The position numbers and the translations under genes were made by a program. Below the pieces are notes generated by a model. The model saw only the letters and a program-made list of their open reading frames with translations, ran no database searches and was not told where the DNA came from. 64,000 nt of DNA from Variovorax sp. CF079 (lineage in GTDB: Bacteria; Pseudomonadota; Gammaproteobacteria; Burkholderiales; Burkholderiaceae_C), in the NCBI RefSeq assembly GCF_900101545.1, contig NZ_FMZU01000026.1:1-64000 (forward strand). Reading direction: 5' to 3'. This document shows positions 9,206 through 17,493 of this stretch, in pieces. The first letter of the stretch is position 1, and every line of letters begins with the position of its first letter.

Positions 9206-10276
9206 TCACGAGGACATCGCAGTCGGGCCGAGGGACGGCATCTCCCTGGCGAGGATGAATTCGAAGGCGGCGCCGGCATGCCGTGCCGCGGCAAAGATCG
9301 CCGTGCGATCGTTCTTCAGCACCCGCAGCCAGCTGTCCAGGTAGGCGGCATGCCCTTCGATGGTCGCGTCGACCAGGCCGCAGTGCCCCATCACGAACGC
9401 GCAGCCGAGCTCGGCCACCAGTTCCTCGAACGCATAGGCCGCGTCGCCGAAGCGTTTGCCGAACTGTCGATTCAGCCGGCTCGGATGTCCGGTCCAGTGA
9501 ACCAATTCATGCAGCGAGGTGGCGCAGCACGCTTCGGCGCTGGTGAAGCGGCTCGGCCACGGCAGGCGGATCTCGTCGAGCTCCGGCAGGTACATCGCGC
9601 GCTCGAAGCCGTGCCGGATCGTCGCATTGCAGCCCCCGAGCAGGCGCAACGCACCCTCCACCGGCCCCCGCTGCGACTTGACGGGATCGACGCAAAGCTC
9701 AACGACATCCGACGGCAATCCGTCGATCTGCGCGACGTTGAAAACCCAGAACGGCCTGGCCAGCAGCACGCCACCGCGCGGCGCTTGCTCCGCCCTGCCC
9801 TCTTCCTCGCCGTCCTGACTCGACGCAGCGCCATCTGCATCCGACCCCTTGCGTGCCTTGCGTTCGAAGTGCGCACACATCACCGCGCGCTCGCCCTTGC
9901 GAACCTGCGCGCCCATGCTCGATGCCTGCTTGTAGGTCTGCCAGACATTCGACGCATACCCGTGCTCGATCGCCGCGTCCCAGAGCAGCAGCACATTGGC
10001 GCCGTGATAGCGCTCGCCGGTCTTGCCGTTGCGCGGCACGCCGCGCGAGGCCGCCCGCGTCCAGCGCGCCCGGAACACGTTGCCGCCCTTCTCGAGCATG
10101 GCCACGATGCGGTCGGTGATGACTTGCCGCACGTCCATGCGTGCGCCGTTGCGACCCGCCGAGTTCCTCTCTTCATCAGCACCTGCTTGGGGTGAGTCCT
10201 CGGGGGGTACGGGGGGAACGCCCGTGGCTGTTGGGTTGTCCGCATGGCGCCGACGGGTGGATCGAGTGGCATGCAT
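9206..10276 (-). CDS. ardC: ArdC-family antirestriction protein
   Basis: 356 residues. An N-terminal ssDNA-binding ArdC domain (VRQVITDRIVAMLEKGG, ASRGVPRNGKTGERYHGAN) precedes a zinc metallopeptidase-like C-terminal domain with HELVH at about residues 256-260. ArdC proteins protect incoming plasmid DNA from host restriction. The ATG at 10276 is preferred over an ATG 28 codons upstream because conserved sequence begins just after it. An acidic insert (DADGAASSQDGEEEG) lies between the domains. Together with RadC and the integrase remnant it marks an integrated conjugative or plasmid-like element. Confidence 0.9.
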   Translation of the reverse strand: MHATRSTRRRHADNPTATGVPPVPPEDSPQAGADEERNSAGRNGARMDVRQVITDRIVAMLEKGGNVFRARWTRAASRGVPRNGKTGERYHGANVLLLWDAAIEHGYASNVWQTYKQASSMGAQVRKGERAVMCAHFERKARKGSDADGAASSQDGEEEGRAEQAPRGGVLLARPFWVFNVAQIDGLPSDVVELCVDPVKSQRGPVEGALRLLGGCNATIRHGFERAMYLPELDEIRLPWPSRFTSAEACCATSLHELVHWTGHPSRLNRQFGKRFGDAAYAFEELVAELGCAFVMGHCGLVDATIEGHAAYLDSWLRVLKNDRTAIFAAARHAGAAFEFILAREMPSLGPTAMSS

Positions 10277-10725
10277 GGCTGGGCCTTTCTGCGGGGTGTG
10301 CCGCGGTGGTTGAAAAGATCTGCTTTCGGGGCCGCCTCGACGCATGAAGAGCGAGCGCAAGGGCCGATGTCCAGGGAGCGCCCGGAGGCCGCAGCCGAGG
10401 CGCTGGCCGAGGACCGGGTGAGGACGGTGGCGAAGCCCGAAGCCCTGGACAGCGGCCCGGGCGAGCTATGCGTCGGTCAAGAGGCGGCTTCGAAGGCAGA
10501 TGCACCGCGGCACACCACGCCGGCACGGCGCATCCACGAGCCCATCGGCGCGCGCGAGCGGCCAGCAGGCCGCACCTCCTCTGCGCGCAGGCGCAGAGGC
10601 ACGCGGAACAGAGATTGAGACTGCCTGCGTGGCAAGTGGCCGCGCTCCAGCGGCCGCTCATGTGCAAAGCCTCGAAGCCGCGTCATGCGGCGAGCCAGAA
10701 GAAAAAAGGGCCGAAGCCCCTGCCG

Positions 10726-11319
10726 CTACATCAACCCGCGCTGTGCGAGCGAAGTCGCCTGGGTTCCGGCGATGACCAAATGATCGAGCACGCGAACGTC
10801 GAGCAGAGCGAGCGAGGCCTCAAGCGCCTTCGTCAGCGCTTCATCCGCACGCGACGGCTCGGCCGCACCGCTTGGATGGTTGTGCGCCACGATCAGGGCG
10901 GCCGCGTTGTGATGAAGGGCCCTGCGCGCGATCTCGCGCGGGTACACGCTGGTCTGGGCGATCGTGCCGCGAAAGAGATCTTCGATGGCGATCAGCCGAT
11001 GCTGCGCGTCGAGGTACATGACCACGAAGCTCTCGTACGGCTGCCCGGCAAAGTGCAGCTTCAGGAAATCGCCCACCGCCGTCGGCGAGTCGAACACCGC
11101 TGCCGCAGTCAACTCCTCGGCGAGCAGCTCCTGCGCCAGCGCCAGGCTGGTCGCCAGGCGTCGGCAACCGGGCATCGACGAGTCGCGGGCGAAGCCGGCC
11201 AGCTTGTGCAGCGAACGGCCATTTGCCTCGTACAGCGCGTCAGCCTCCGCGCCAAGAATCGGGCGCAAGACATCGACGATGCGGCGTTGCTCGGCGGTGA
11301 AATCGAGAGATGCGGTCAT
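10726..11319 (-). CDS. radC: RadC-family JAB/MPN domain protein
   Basis: 197 residues. The C-terminal MPN/JAMM domain carries the metal signature AHNHPSG followed by an Asp (ADEALT), as in RadC/YeeS proteins common on mobile elements; despite the name, a repair role is not established. Start ATG 11319 has AGGAG six bases upstream. The N-terminal ~70 residues are helical (MTASLDFTAEQRRIVDVLRP). Confidence 0.9.
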   Translation of the reverse strand: MTASLDFTAEQRRIVDVLRPILGAEADALYEANGRSLHKLAGFARDSSMPGCRRLATSLALAQELLAEELTAAAVFDSPTAVGDFLKLHFAGQPYESFVVMYLDAQHRLIAIEDLFRGTIAQTSVYPREIARRALHHNAAALIVAHNHPSGAAEPSRADEALTKALEASLALLDVRVLDHLVIAGTQATSLAQRGLM

Positions 11320-11690
11320 GGTGAACTCCTGTGGGTGACACAGGCGGGATTGCCTGCGTGACCCCGGACCACCCCGCCGCAGCGCAGCGCTCAAGGCCGC
11401 CGCAGGCGCGCGGCACGTGCCGAGCACGCGAAGCGCGCGCAGGGCCTTGAACGCGAGAACGGTGGGGGTACGCTGAGGGCACACAGGCAAGCCCTCCCCC
11501 ACCCTCACCAACCCCTGGGTACGCAAACGCTCCCGATCCCGCGCCAGGGATGCGCAAGGCGGGCCAGGCCCGTCCCCGCAAGGGGATGAGCGCGACCGCG
11601 CGAACCTGGAACAGCCCGGCACCGGCGTGCAGCCGGTGGGCGCCCGGGATTCAGTCCATTCGCTTGCTGTCGCGGCGTTCGCCCTTCGGC

Positions 11691-11966
11691 ATGGTCCTGA
11701 CATCCGGGCGCACTCGGAAGCTCAAGCTCGGGCGCTCGGAGGTCATGGTGAAGCACGTACCGCGCTGGATGCTCGCCTTGGGCACCGGGCCGGCTGGCAC
11801 TGCTGTGCGTGCCCTGGTCTGGATGGGGCCGGCACATGTCGGCGAATCGCTGGCCACCTTGCGGCGCACGCTGCCACCCTCCGAGTGGCGGTCGCTGGCA
11901 TCGGCACGCGCGGCGTTGCCGTCCTGGATGGCACGAGCCATTGGCGAGGAAGCTGTTCGTGGCTGA
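11691..11966 (+). pseudogene. AbiEi-type antitoxin, C-terminal remnant
   Basis: About 90 residues resembling the C-terminus of AbiEi/DUF6088 antitoxins (GTGPAGTAVRALVWMG, TLRRTLPPSEWRSL, ALPSWMARAI). The N-terminal winged-helix part is absent upstream. The stop overlaps the start of the AbiEii-like frame, the usual operon order for this type IV toxin-antitoxin system. Confidence 0.6.
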
Positions 11967-12415
11967 GCGCTTCTTCGCGCTCAGCAGAGACGACCAGCGG
12001 GAAGTGCTGGAGCAGGCACGAGCCAAGACGGATCGCCCTACCCATCTGCTTGAAAAGGACGTATGGGTGGTCTGGGCACTCGGCGCGCTCTTCGATTCGC
12101 CCCTCGCTGCCGACCTGACCTTCAAGGGCGGCACGTCGCTATCGAAGGCGTACAAGATCATTGAGCGATTCTCGGAAGACATCGACCTCACCGACGACAT
12201 CCGCCGGCTGATCGCGGATCTCACGGGTGGTGAAGGCTTCCTGCCAGCGAACCGCAGCCAGGCCGGCCAAATGGACGAAGGCCGTGCGCGACCGTCTTCC
12301 CGGTTGGATCGCAACAGACGTACAACCGGTTCTCGAAGCGGCGAAGGCGCGCGACGGCTTGGATGCCACTGGAAGTCGGGGGCGCGGAACGCGACAAGCT
12401 GCTACTGCACTATCC
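11959..12415 (+). pseudogene. AbiEii-type nucleotidyltransferase toxin, frameshifted remnant
   Basis: Begins GTG 11959 (VAERFFALSRDDQREVLEQA) and shows the nucleotidyltransferase core of AbiEii (FKGGTSLSKAYKIIERFSED, ID, then LTDDIRRL). Homologous sequence then continues in a second frame near 12262 (KWTKAVRDRLPGWIATDVQP) and a third near 12370 (LEVGGAERDKLLLHYP), so at least two frameshifts are present. It ends abruptly where integrase sequence starts. Not functional. Confidence 0.75.
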
Positions 12416-12821
12416 ACCAAGACCAACCAGGCCGGCGCCGAGCGCCCCGAGGACGTCAAGCCGCTGGTTGGGGAGCGCGACACAGGCCATGCAGGACTGG
12501 CTCGCCGTGCTGACGGAAAGAGGGATCAAGGAAGGCGCCCTCTTCCGCCGCATCCGCAAGGGCGGACATCTGGGCGAGGCGCTGGCGCCTGCCGCGGTGC
12601 GCGACATCGTGAAGGAGCGATGTGTGCTCGCGGGGGTGGAGGGGGGTTTTAGCGCGCACTCGTTAAGGGCCGGCTTCGTGACGGAGGCAGGCCGGCAGAA
12701 CATGCCGCTGCCCGAGACGATGGCAATGACGGGGCACCAGAGCGTCGCGACCGTGATGGGGTACTTCCGGGCCGAGAGCTCACTGGGGAGCAGGGTCAGC
12801 CGGATGCTTGACGAGGATTGA
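12415..12821 (+). pseudogene. Tyrosine recombinase, C-terminal catalytic remnant
   Basis: Integrase-like sequence starts around TKTNQAG in one frame and continues after a frameshift as QDWLAVLTERGIKEGALF through to the stop at 12819-12821. Catalytic positions are visible: AHSLRAGF (HxLR), a Gly-His (GHQS) and Tyr in MGYFR. The N-terminal core-binding half is missing and replaced by AbiEii sequence. It is probably the remains of the enzyme that mobilised this region. Confidence 0.75.
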
Positions 12822-12893
12822 ACGGCAACATTGACGCTTCGCGAACTTCCCTGCCCTCGCGCACGTCATGGTGCACATGGGGTGAAGGAGAAA

Positions 12894-12914
12894 TGTACAT
12901 GATGGTAATATACA
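12894..12914 (+). promoter_or_regulatory. Probable BrnT/BrnA operator
   Basis: Imperfect inverted repeat TGTACAT - 7 bases - ATATACA, ending five bases before the brnT start, in an AT-rich patch. The position fits autoregulation by the BrnA antitoxin, which is known for the family. Confidence 0.5.
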
Positions 12915-12918
12915 ATCC

Positions 12919-13218
12919 ATGATTGACCTGACCAGCGTTACGGGGTTCAACCGGGATGACGGCAACGCCCGCAAGAACGAAAAGCATGGTGTTTCCATGG
13001 CCGAAGCAGAGCAGGTCTTCTTCAACGCACCCTTGTTGCTTTTGGAAGATATTGCCCACAGCCATCAGGAACCCCGGCTCCACGCCTTGGGCAAAACCGA
13101 CGACGGACGCACATTGCACATCACGTTCACTTTGCGCCAATCGAGCCTGTTGATCCGCCTCATTTCAGCCAGGGACATGCACCGAAAGGAGCGAGCCATC
13201 TATGAACAAGCAAACTAA
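12919..13218 (+). CDS. brnT: BrnT-family ribonuclease toxin
   Basis: 99 residues with the BrnT pattern: NARKNEKHGVSMAEAEQVFF, EPRLHALGKTDDGRTLHITFTLR, and the C-terminal RLISARDMHRKERAIYE. BrnT has a RelE-like fold and cuts RNA; BrnA neutralises it. The start at 12919 adds a short N-terminal extension before the core. Its 3' end overlaps brnA by 17 bases, so the two are translated together. Confidence 0.92.
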   Translation: MIDLTSVTGFNRDDGNARKNEKHGVSMAEAEQVFFNAPLLLLEDIAHSHQEPRLHALGKTDDGRTLHITFTLRQSSLLIRLISARDMHRKERAIYEQAN

Positions 13219-13468
13219 AGCAATCCCGAAGTTCACCACCGAAGCGCAAGAGCGTGCGTACTGGGAAAAGCATGACTCCTCGGACTACCTTGACTGGTCG
13301 AAAGCCAAGAAGGTTGCGCTGCCCAACTTGAAACCCACGACCAAGACGATTTCGCTGCGCTTGCCTCAGCACCTGCTGGACTCGATCAAGGTCGCGGCGA
13401 ACGCCCGCGATGTGCCTTATCAGTCGTTGATCAAGGTCTGGTTGCAAGAAAAACTGCGCACCCACTGA
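13202..13468 (+). CDS. brnA: BrnA-family antitoxin (ribbon-helix-helix)
   Basis: 88 residues. The N-terminal toxin-binding part (KFTTEAQERAYWEKHDSSDY) is followed by a C-terminal ribbon-helix-helix (KTISLRLPQHLLDSIKVAA, VPYQSLIKVWLQEKL). It binds BrnT and represses the operon. GAGCG precedes ATG 13202 inside the brnT end. Complete, with standard gene order (toxin first). Confidence 0.92.
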   Translation: MNKQTKAIPKFTTEAQERAYWEKHDSSDYLDWSKAKKVALPNLKPTTKTISLRLPQHLLDSIKVAANARDVPYQSLIKVWLQEKLRTH

Positions 13469-13539
13469 GCAGCCCCTGGTGGGCTGACGTCTCCCCCTAT
13501 CATTGAGACCCTGCGGAAGCAATCCCGAATGCTGCCAGA

Positions 13540-13661
13540 TGCGTCCTCGCGCGTGATGCCGTACTGCTGCAATAGCGATCGAGTCATTCGACTCAATCTC
13601 GAACAGCGCGACGTAGCCGCTCCCTCCAAACGGAATCACGAGCTCACGAATGAAATGGATC
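13540..13661 (-). pseudogene. ParE/RelE-family toxin, C-terminal remnant
   Basis: Minus-strand reading gives IHFIRELVIPFGGSGYVALFEI then IAAVRHH, typical of the last beta-strands of ParE-type toxins (IPFGxSGYVALY, AVRHxRED). A stop lies just upstream in frame, and the expected RED end appears in another frame. No antitoxin gene remains. Confidence 0.5.
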
Positions 13662-13744
13662 TACTCCCGCCTTGCGGCAAGTGAACGGCGAAAAGCTCAA
13701 ACCACGCGCGACACATAGCCTCGTACCTTCACGCCGGGCCAACC

Positions 13745-13957
13745 AGCAGCGCTTGGAGCGCTCTGGTCGGCGACCCGGATCGCCAGCGCGCCTTCAGAGC
13801 CTTCGAGGCCAGCACCATGATGGCGATGCGCAAGGCGCTGCGCGGCGGCAGCGTCTGGCTGGACCACAGCGCGAGCTTCCGCGACCGGGACCGCATGCTG
13901 ATCCCGCTTGAAGAATGGAAACTGCATCGGGACCACCACATTGCGGGCACGCACTGA
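13745..13957 (+). pseudogene. Tn3-family transposase fragment
   Basis: One frame reads GDPDRQRAFRAFEASTMMAM, RKALRGGSVWLDHSASFRDR, LIPLEEWKLHRDH. This matches the internal region of Tn3-family TnpA (RAFEAST..ALRxALRxGSVW..HS..FR). Only about 65 residues survive, without flanking transposase or visible terminal repeats. Confidence 0.65.
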
Positions 13958-14082
13958 ATAGACATCACGAGAGCTGATCCTCATGACGGGCGCCTCCTGG
14001 CCGAGTGGAGCCGACCGATTCTCGCCAACGAACGGCCGGTCCCCACCAGGTTGCAGACCTTCAGGTCGTGCGCGCGGGGCCG

Positions 14083-14682
14083 TCAGACCGCAGTGACGTT
14101 GAACCGATCGCAGAGGTCATCCACCTGCCGCGCCTTGAGCTTCTCCCCTCGCAGCTTGCGAAGCCCGCTGCGCTCAAAGATCGCGTATGCAAACCCCTTG
14201 TTCATCTGCCGCGACACGTAGCGAATCCCGTCCCAGCGGGAACCCGCTCCGTGAATGGCCTGCGCCCAGGCTTGGCTCGCCGAGTAGTCGGCCGACGCAC
14301 TGATGTCGTTGTTCAGGCCCAGGGACTTGAGTGCCGCCCCAGTGAGGTCGGCCAACACCAGCGTCTTGCGTTGAACGCAGGCAAAGCGTACGACCGAGCG
14401 CTCGGTCAGTTCGGCGACTGGCACCTCGTAGGTACCGCCTACGAACCGCCCGGACTCATGGATGACGCTCTCAGCGAAGGCCACCTCGATGGTGCTGGCG
14501 GTGTAGCAGGTGCCGAACGCGCCGGCACGGCCGGGATCTGGATCATCGAAGCGGTAGACGCCAGCCGACCAGTAGGGCTCTGTGGCCGGATGTCGGCTCA
14601 GTCGCACGAGCGACGCGACCTCGATCCTGACCGGTCGAAGCAGATCTTCGAAGGAACCGGGCTCAGGCAGCCGCAGCGACAC
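14083..14682 (-). CDS. RES-domain toxin (NAD-targeting)
   Basis: 199 residues from GTG 14682, overlapping the antitoxin end by 20 bases. RES landmarks are the Arg-Tyr pair near YWSAGVYRFDDPDPGRAG, FGTCYTASTIEVAFAESVI and SASADYSASQAWAQAIH. Characterised RES toxins degrade NAD+ (e.g. MbcT). Gene order antitoxin-then-toxin is standard for Xre/MbcA-RES modules. Longer upstream starts are open but would lie inside the antitoxin gene. Confidence 0.82.
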   Translation of the reverse strand: MSLRLPEPGSFEDLLRPVRIEVASLVRLSRHPATEPYWSAGVYRFDDPDPGRAGAFGTCYTASTIEVAFAESVIHESGRFVGGTYEVPVAELTERSVVRFACVQRKTLVLADLTGAALKSLGLNNDISASADYSASQAWAQAIHGAGSRWDGIRYVSRQMNKGFAYAIFERSGLRKLRGEKLKARQVDDLCDRFNVTAV

Positions 14683-15280
14683 GCGCGGCTCCCCGCTCGC
14701 GCGCCCACGCCGCAGCCAGGCGTTCCACCTTGGCCACGGCAACCCCCGCCTCCAATGCCGCGGCGACGCTCTTGCCTGCCAGGGCACCATGGTCGCGCAG
14801 CCAGAACATCAGCTTCTCGCTGGCGCCGAGGTCACCGAGTGCGCGGCAAACCGTGGCCACGGTCTCGCGCTCCATGCCCAGGAACGCCTGCGGGTAGTAC
14901 AGCCGGTTGCCGACTTTCATCGCGAACACTTCGCCCCTGTCTGCGGCCGGCGCCAAGGCCTGGCGCGTGAGTCCCCAGGCTTGCGCAAGCTGCTCGCCGG
15001 GCACGACGAGGCCATCCTTGACCCACTGGACACGCGCCGCCTCGCCACGCGCAGTGGCACCAGCCAAGCCGCCGGCGGCCCGGGTTTGCGGGGTGCTGTC
15101 TGTGGTCGAGGCCTCGGCACGTGGCGCCCGCGCTCGGACGCCTCGCGTCCTCGGCACCTGCAGCCCTTGCTTGCTGACCGCCGAGCGAAGGCTGCCGACA
15201 TCTTCGCTGAGGCGCCCGACGGTGGCTTCGAGTTGCGCAATCCGGCGCAGCAGGACAGGGGTACTGAGATCGGTGCTCAT
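14663..15280 (-). CDS. Putative antitoxin of the RES module
   Basis: 205 residues. The N-terminal ~35 residues form a probable coiled coil (LLRRIAQLEATVGRLSEDVG), followed by an Ala/Thr-rich linker. The C-terminal ~100 residues contain a helix-turn-helix-like part (GEQLAQAWGLTRQALAPAAD) and a C-terminal region resembling the antitoxin domain next to RES toxins. Overlap with the RES gene and a clear promoter support the assignment. The coiled-coil extension is longer than in classic MbcA/ParS antitoxins. Confidence 0.7.
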   Translation of the reverse strand: MSTDLSTPVLLRRIAQLEATVGRLSEDVGSLRSAVSKQGLQVPRTRGVRARAPRAEASTTDSTPQTRAAGGLAGATARGEAARVQWVKDGLVVPGEQLAQAWGLTRQALAPAADRGEVFAMKVGNRLYYPQAFLGMERETVATVCRALGDLGASEKLMFWLRDHGALAGKSVAAALEAGVAVAKVERLAAAWARERGAARVAAAA

Positions 15281-15286
15281 GCGTAC

Positions 15287-15315
15287 ATTCTAAGCAAATT
15301 CGGATATCGAAGCAA
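15287..15315 (-). promoter_or_regulatory. Sigma-70 promoter of the RES module
   Basis: On the minus strand TTGCTT, a 17-base spacer and TAGAAT lie just before the antitoxin ATG at 15280. TTTGCTT is repeated at the -35 and again near the -10, so it may also serve as a binding half-site. The start codon follows the -10 closely, so the mRNA would be nearly leaderless. Confidence 0.55.
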
Positions 15316-15514
15316 ACGCAGACAATGTAGCAAACCGCAGCGGCCGGCCGGCAGGCGACGCACCGGTGCTGCCTGCGGGACTCAGGGATTCAGACCGATG
15401 GCGAGCCAAGCCCGAATTCGGCGGAGCATGTCCTGAGCGAGGGGTCGCTTGCCGCGCCTATTCCGATAACTTACGATGCTCAAACGCGCTCGCCCCTTCA
15501 TCCGGGAGCGACGG

Positions 15515-15808
15515 TCACGTCGGGCCTTTGGTCGTTACGTAGCCGCCGGCCTCATGCTGTATCACAGTGACAGCGATGCCTTGTTTCTTGCACCATGCCT
15601 CGATCACCCAGAGCACCGACCCGGCTTCGGAGTGGGTGGATCCACCTTGTTCGATGAACTCCTTGATCACACTGCGTGCGGTGTTATGAGAAACCCCTCT
15701 GGGGCGGGTACCCGGGCGTGGCGCTATGGGCTCCACCCTCTCTCGCCCGTCGCCATCGAACGGGGCGAAGTTCAAGGAGGGATCGTTTGAATGGTCGAGC
15801 GTGGGCAT
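15515..15808 (-). CDS. Hypothetical protein, 97 aa
   Basis: From ATG 15808 (MPTLDHSNDPSLNFAPFDGD) the C-terminal half looks folded (HNTARSVIKEFIEQGG, VLWVIEAWCKKQGIAVTVIQ). No family recognised. No strong ribosome site seen; an upstream in-frame extension exists but reads as non-coding. Confidence 0.5.
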   Translation of the reverse strand: MPTLDHSNDPSLNFAPFDGDGRERVEPIAPRPGTRPRGVSHNTARSVIKEFIEQGGSTHSEAGSVLWVIEAWCKKQGIAVTVIQHEAGGYVTTKGPT

Positions 15809-16125
15809 GGTCAAGTCACGGCGCGAAGTGATCAACTGATCCGCGCGCAATGCCGCGGGACAAGGCGGGCCCATCTGTGCAAAGTGGCGTTCCTGTTGCA
15901 TCAATGCAGCTTGGCATTGGCTAAGCCTTTCGCCTAAGCGAACGCGGGAAAGATTCCAGCGTGCGGCGTCCTGTGTCAGAAGAATGCCTGCGTCGCTGCA
16001 GGCAACCGGATCCCGAAATACACATGGGGCTTGACTCATGGCCCATCTGAGCGAAGGCCTGGGACATTCAGATCGGCACGCCGGGCTGCGCGGGTACACC
16101 ACGGGGCTGATGTCGCCGCTGCAGC

Positions 16126-16245
16126 GGACAGTACGAAGGCCGGGGCTGGCGCGGCTTTCATCATCACGCCAGTCTCAGCATTGCCGCCTACGGCTTCCTG
16201 CTGGCGCAGCGGCTGCAGCACCCCGACGAGGTCGGGGGTAAAAAA
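16126..16245 (+). pseudogene. IS701-type transposase C-terminal fragment
   Basis: The frame reads GQYEGRGWRGFHHHASLSI then AAYGFLLAQRLQHPD, the C-terminal signature of IS701-family (SRSO17) DDE transposases. Only ~40 residues remain, with IS21-type sequence directly after. Confidence 0.65.
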
Positions 16246-16326
16246 AACTCCGCACGCCAAGAGCCTGCCCTACCCACGCATTACAAACCTCGGGGAAGCC
16301 CAGAGGGCGCAGCGCCACGTCCCATC

Positions 16327-16911
16327 CTCCATCACGAGCTTGCGATTGCGTATCTGCGGGATTCGTGGCTCGAGAAGGGAGCCAACATTTTGATTTTTGG
16401 TCCGCCAGGCGTGGGCAAGAGCCACGTCGGTTGCGGCATCGGCCACGCACTGATCGAGGCCGGCCGGCGCGTGCTCTACATGCGCACCAGCGAGTTGGTG
16501 CAGCGCCTGCAGGCTGCTCGCCAGACCCTCCAGTTGCCCCAGGCACTCGCCAAGCTCGACCGCTATGACCTGCTCATTCTTGACGACATCTCGTACGTGC
16601 GGAAGGACCAGGCCGAGACCAGCGTGCTGTTCGAGTTGATCGCCGAGCGCTACGAGCGGCGCAGCATCCTCATCACGGCCAACCAGCCCTTCTCGGGCTG
16701 GGACACCGTGTTCCCCGACGCCGGCATGACGGTGGCCGCCATCGACCGCCTGGTCCATCACTCGACGATCTTCGAGCTGAACAACGTGGAGAGTTAGCGC
16801 GGCAAGCAGGCCGCCCGGGAACAGAAGGTCCAGCGCGACAACGACAAGACGAACCGCCGGCGTCAATCATCCAGCGACAACGACAACCAGCCCAAGGAGC
16901 CACAGCCATGA
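16327..16911 (+). pseudogene. istB: IstB-like IS21 helper ATPase, truncated
   Basis: AAA+ ATPase with Walker A GPPGVGKSH and Walker B LLILDDISYV; SILITANQPF and LVHHSTIFELNNVES are typical of IstB. The 5' part is missing: the frame is open upstream of the TTG at 16390 back to about 16327, without a proper start. After NNVES a TAG (16795-16797) replaces the Tyr codon expected at this point; a basic tail continues in frame to about 16911. No istA is present, so the element is dead. Confidence 0.8.
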
Positions 16912-16999
16912 ACCCTCGACCAGCGACATTCATCCCCGTCCAACCGGCCAAGATGAATGTCGTTTAACCGGCCACGCTGCTTGACGCTATCCAATCCGG

Positions 17000-17062
17000 C
17001 AATCAAGCATGGCACGGGCTATGTGCCCCCCGTGGTCACGCTGGAGTTCGGCGGCCGCCGGC
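17000..17062 (+). pseudogene. Possible internal fragment of an AbiEii-type gene
   Basis: About 20 codons read KHGTGYVPPVVTLEFGGR, which resembles the conserved (Y)VxPxVxLEFGxR segment of AbiEii toxins. In a complete protein this segment would directly follow the LLLHYP end of the remnant at 11959-12415. Short, so tentative. Confidence 0.3.
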
Positions 17063-17153
17063 CACGATCGACACAAGATCAGCCTGGACGATCAAGCGGT
17101 TCAACCGACCTCCCGCCGCGTGGATGACCTCCCCGGGGCGCGCTCATTTCCTC

Positions 17154-17181
17154 TTGACTTTGTACGGTACATTACCGTACA
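17154..17181 (+). promoter_or_regulatory. Promoter/operator of the DUF1778-GNAT module
   Basis: A perfect 9-bp inverted repeat TGTACGGTA / TACCGTACA with a 3-base centre (17161-17181) overlaps a promoter with TTGACT at 17154-17159 and a TACAGT-like -10 about 18 bases on. It ends 24 bases before the antitoxin ATG, as expected for an operator bound by the ribbon-helix-helix antitoxin. Confidence 0.75.
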
Positions 17182-17205
17182 GTGCAGGGGAAAGAGAGGT
17201 CTGCC

Positions 17206-17493
17206 ATGTCCCGCGATACCCCCCGAACCGAGCGTGTCGAAGCGCGCATTGCACCTGACGTGCTGGCCGTGGTCCGACGCGCCGCAGAGATCGAAGGACG
17301 AAGCATCAGCGACTTTCTCGTCGGGGCCGCGCAAGAAGCCGCGCGCCGCACGATCGAGCAGACGCAGATCATCCGCCTGTCGATGGAAGAACAGCAGCGC
17401 TTTGCCTCATTGCTGCTTGATCCCCCTGCGCTTTCTCCTGCGATGGCACGCGCGGCCAAGGCGCACAAGAAACTGATCGCCTCCTCGCGGTGA
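17206..17493 (+). CDS. DUF1778 antitoxin (TacA-like)
   Basis: 95 residues. N-terminal ribbon-helix-helix (ERVEARIAPDVLAVVRRAAE, IEGRSISDFLVGAAQEAAR) and a C-terminal helix-rich toxin-binding tail (LSMEEQQRFASLLLDPPALS). ATG 17206 is preceded by AGAGG; an ATG eight codons upstream would start inside the operator. It neutralises the downstream acetyltransferase and should repress at the palindrome 17161-17181. Ends in a 4-base overlap with the toxin gene. Confidence 0.9.
   Translation: MSRDTPRTERVEARIAPDVLAVVRRAAEIEGRSISDFLVGAAQEAARRTIEQTQIIRLSMEEQQRFASLLLDPPALSPAMARAAKAHKKLIASSR

Noticed and set aside
10477..10686. Small minus-strand ORF upstream of ardC
   Set aside because: Low-complexity Arg-rich translation without ribosome site or homology; not enough to call a gene.
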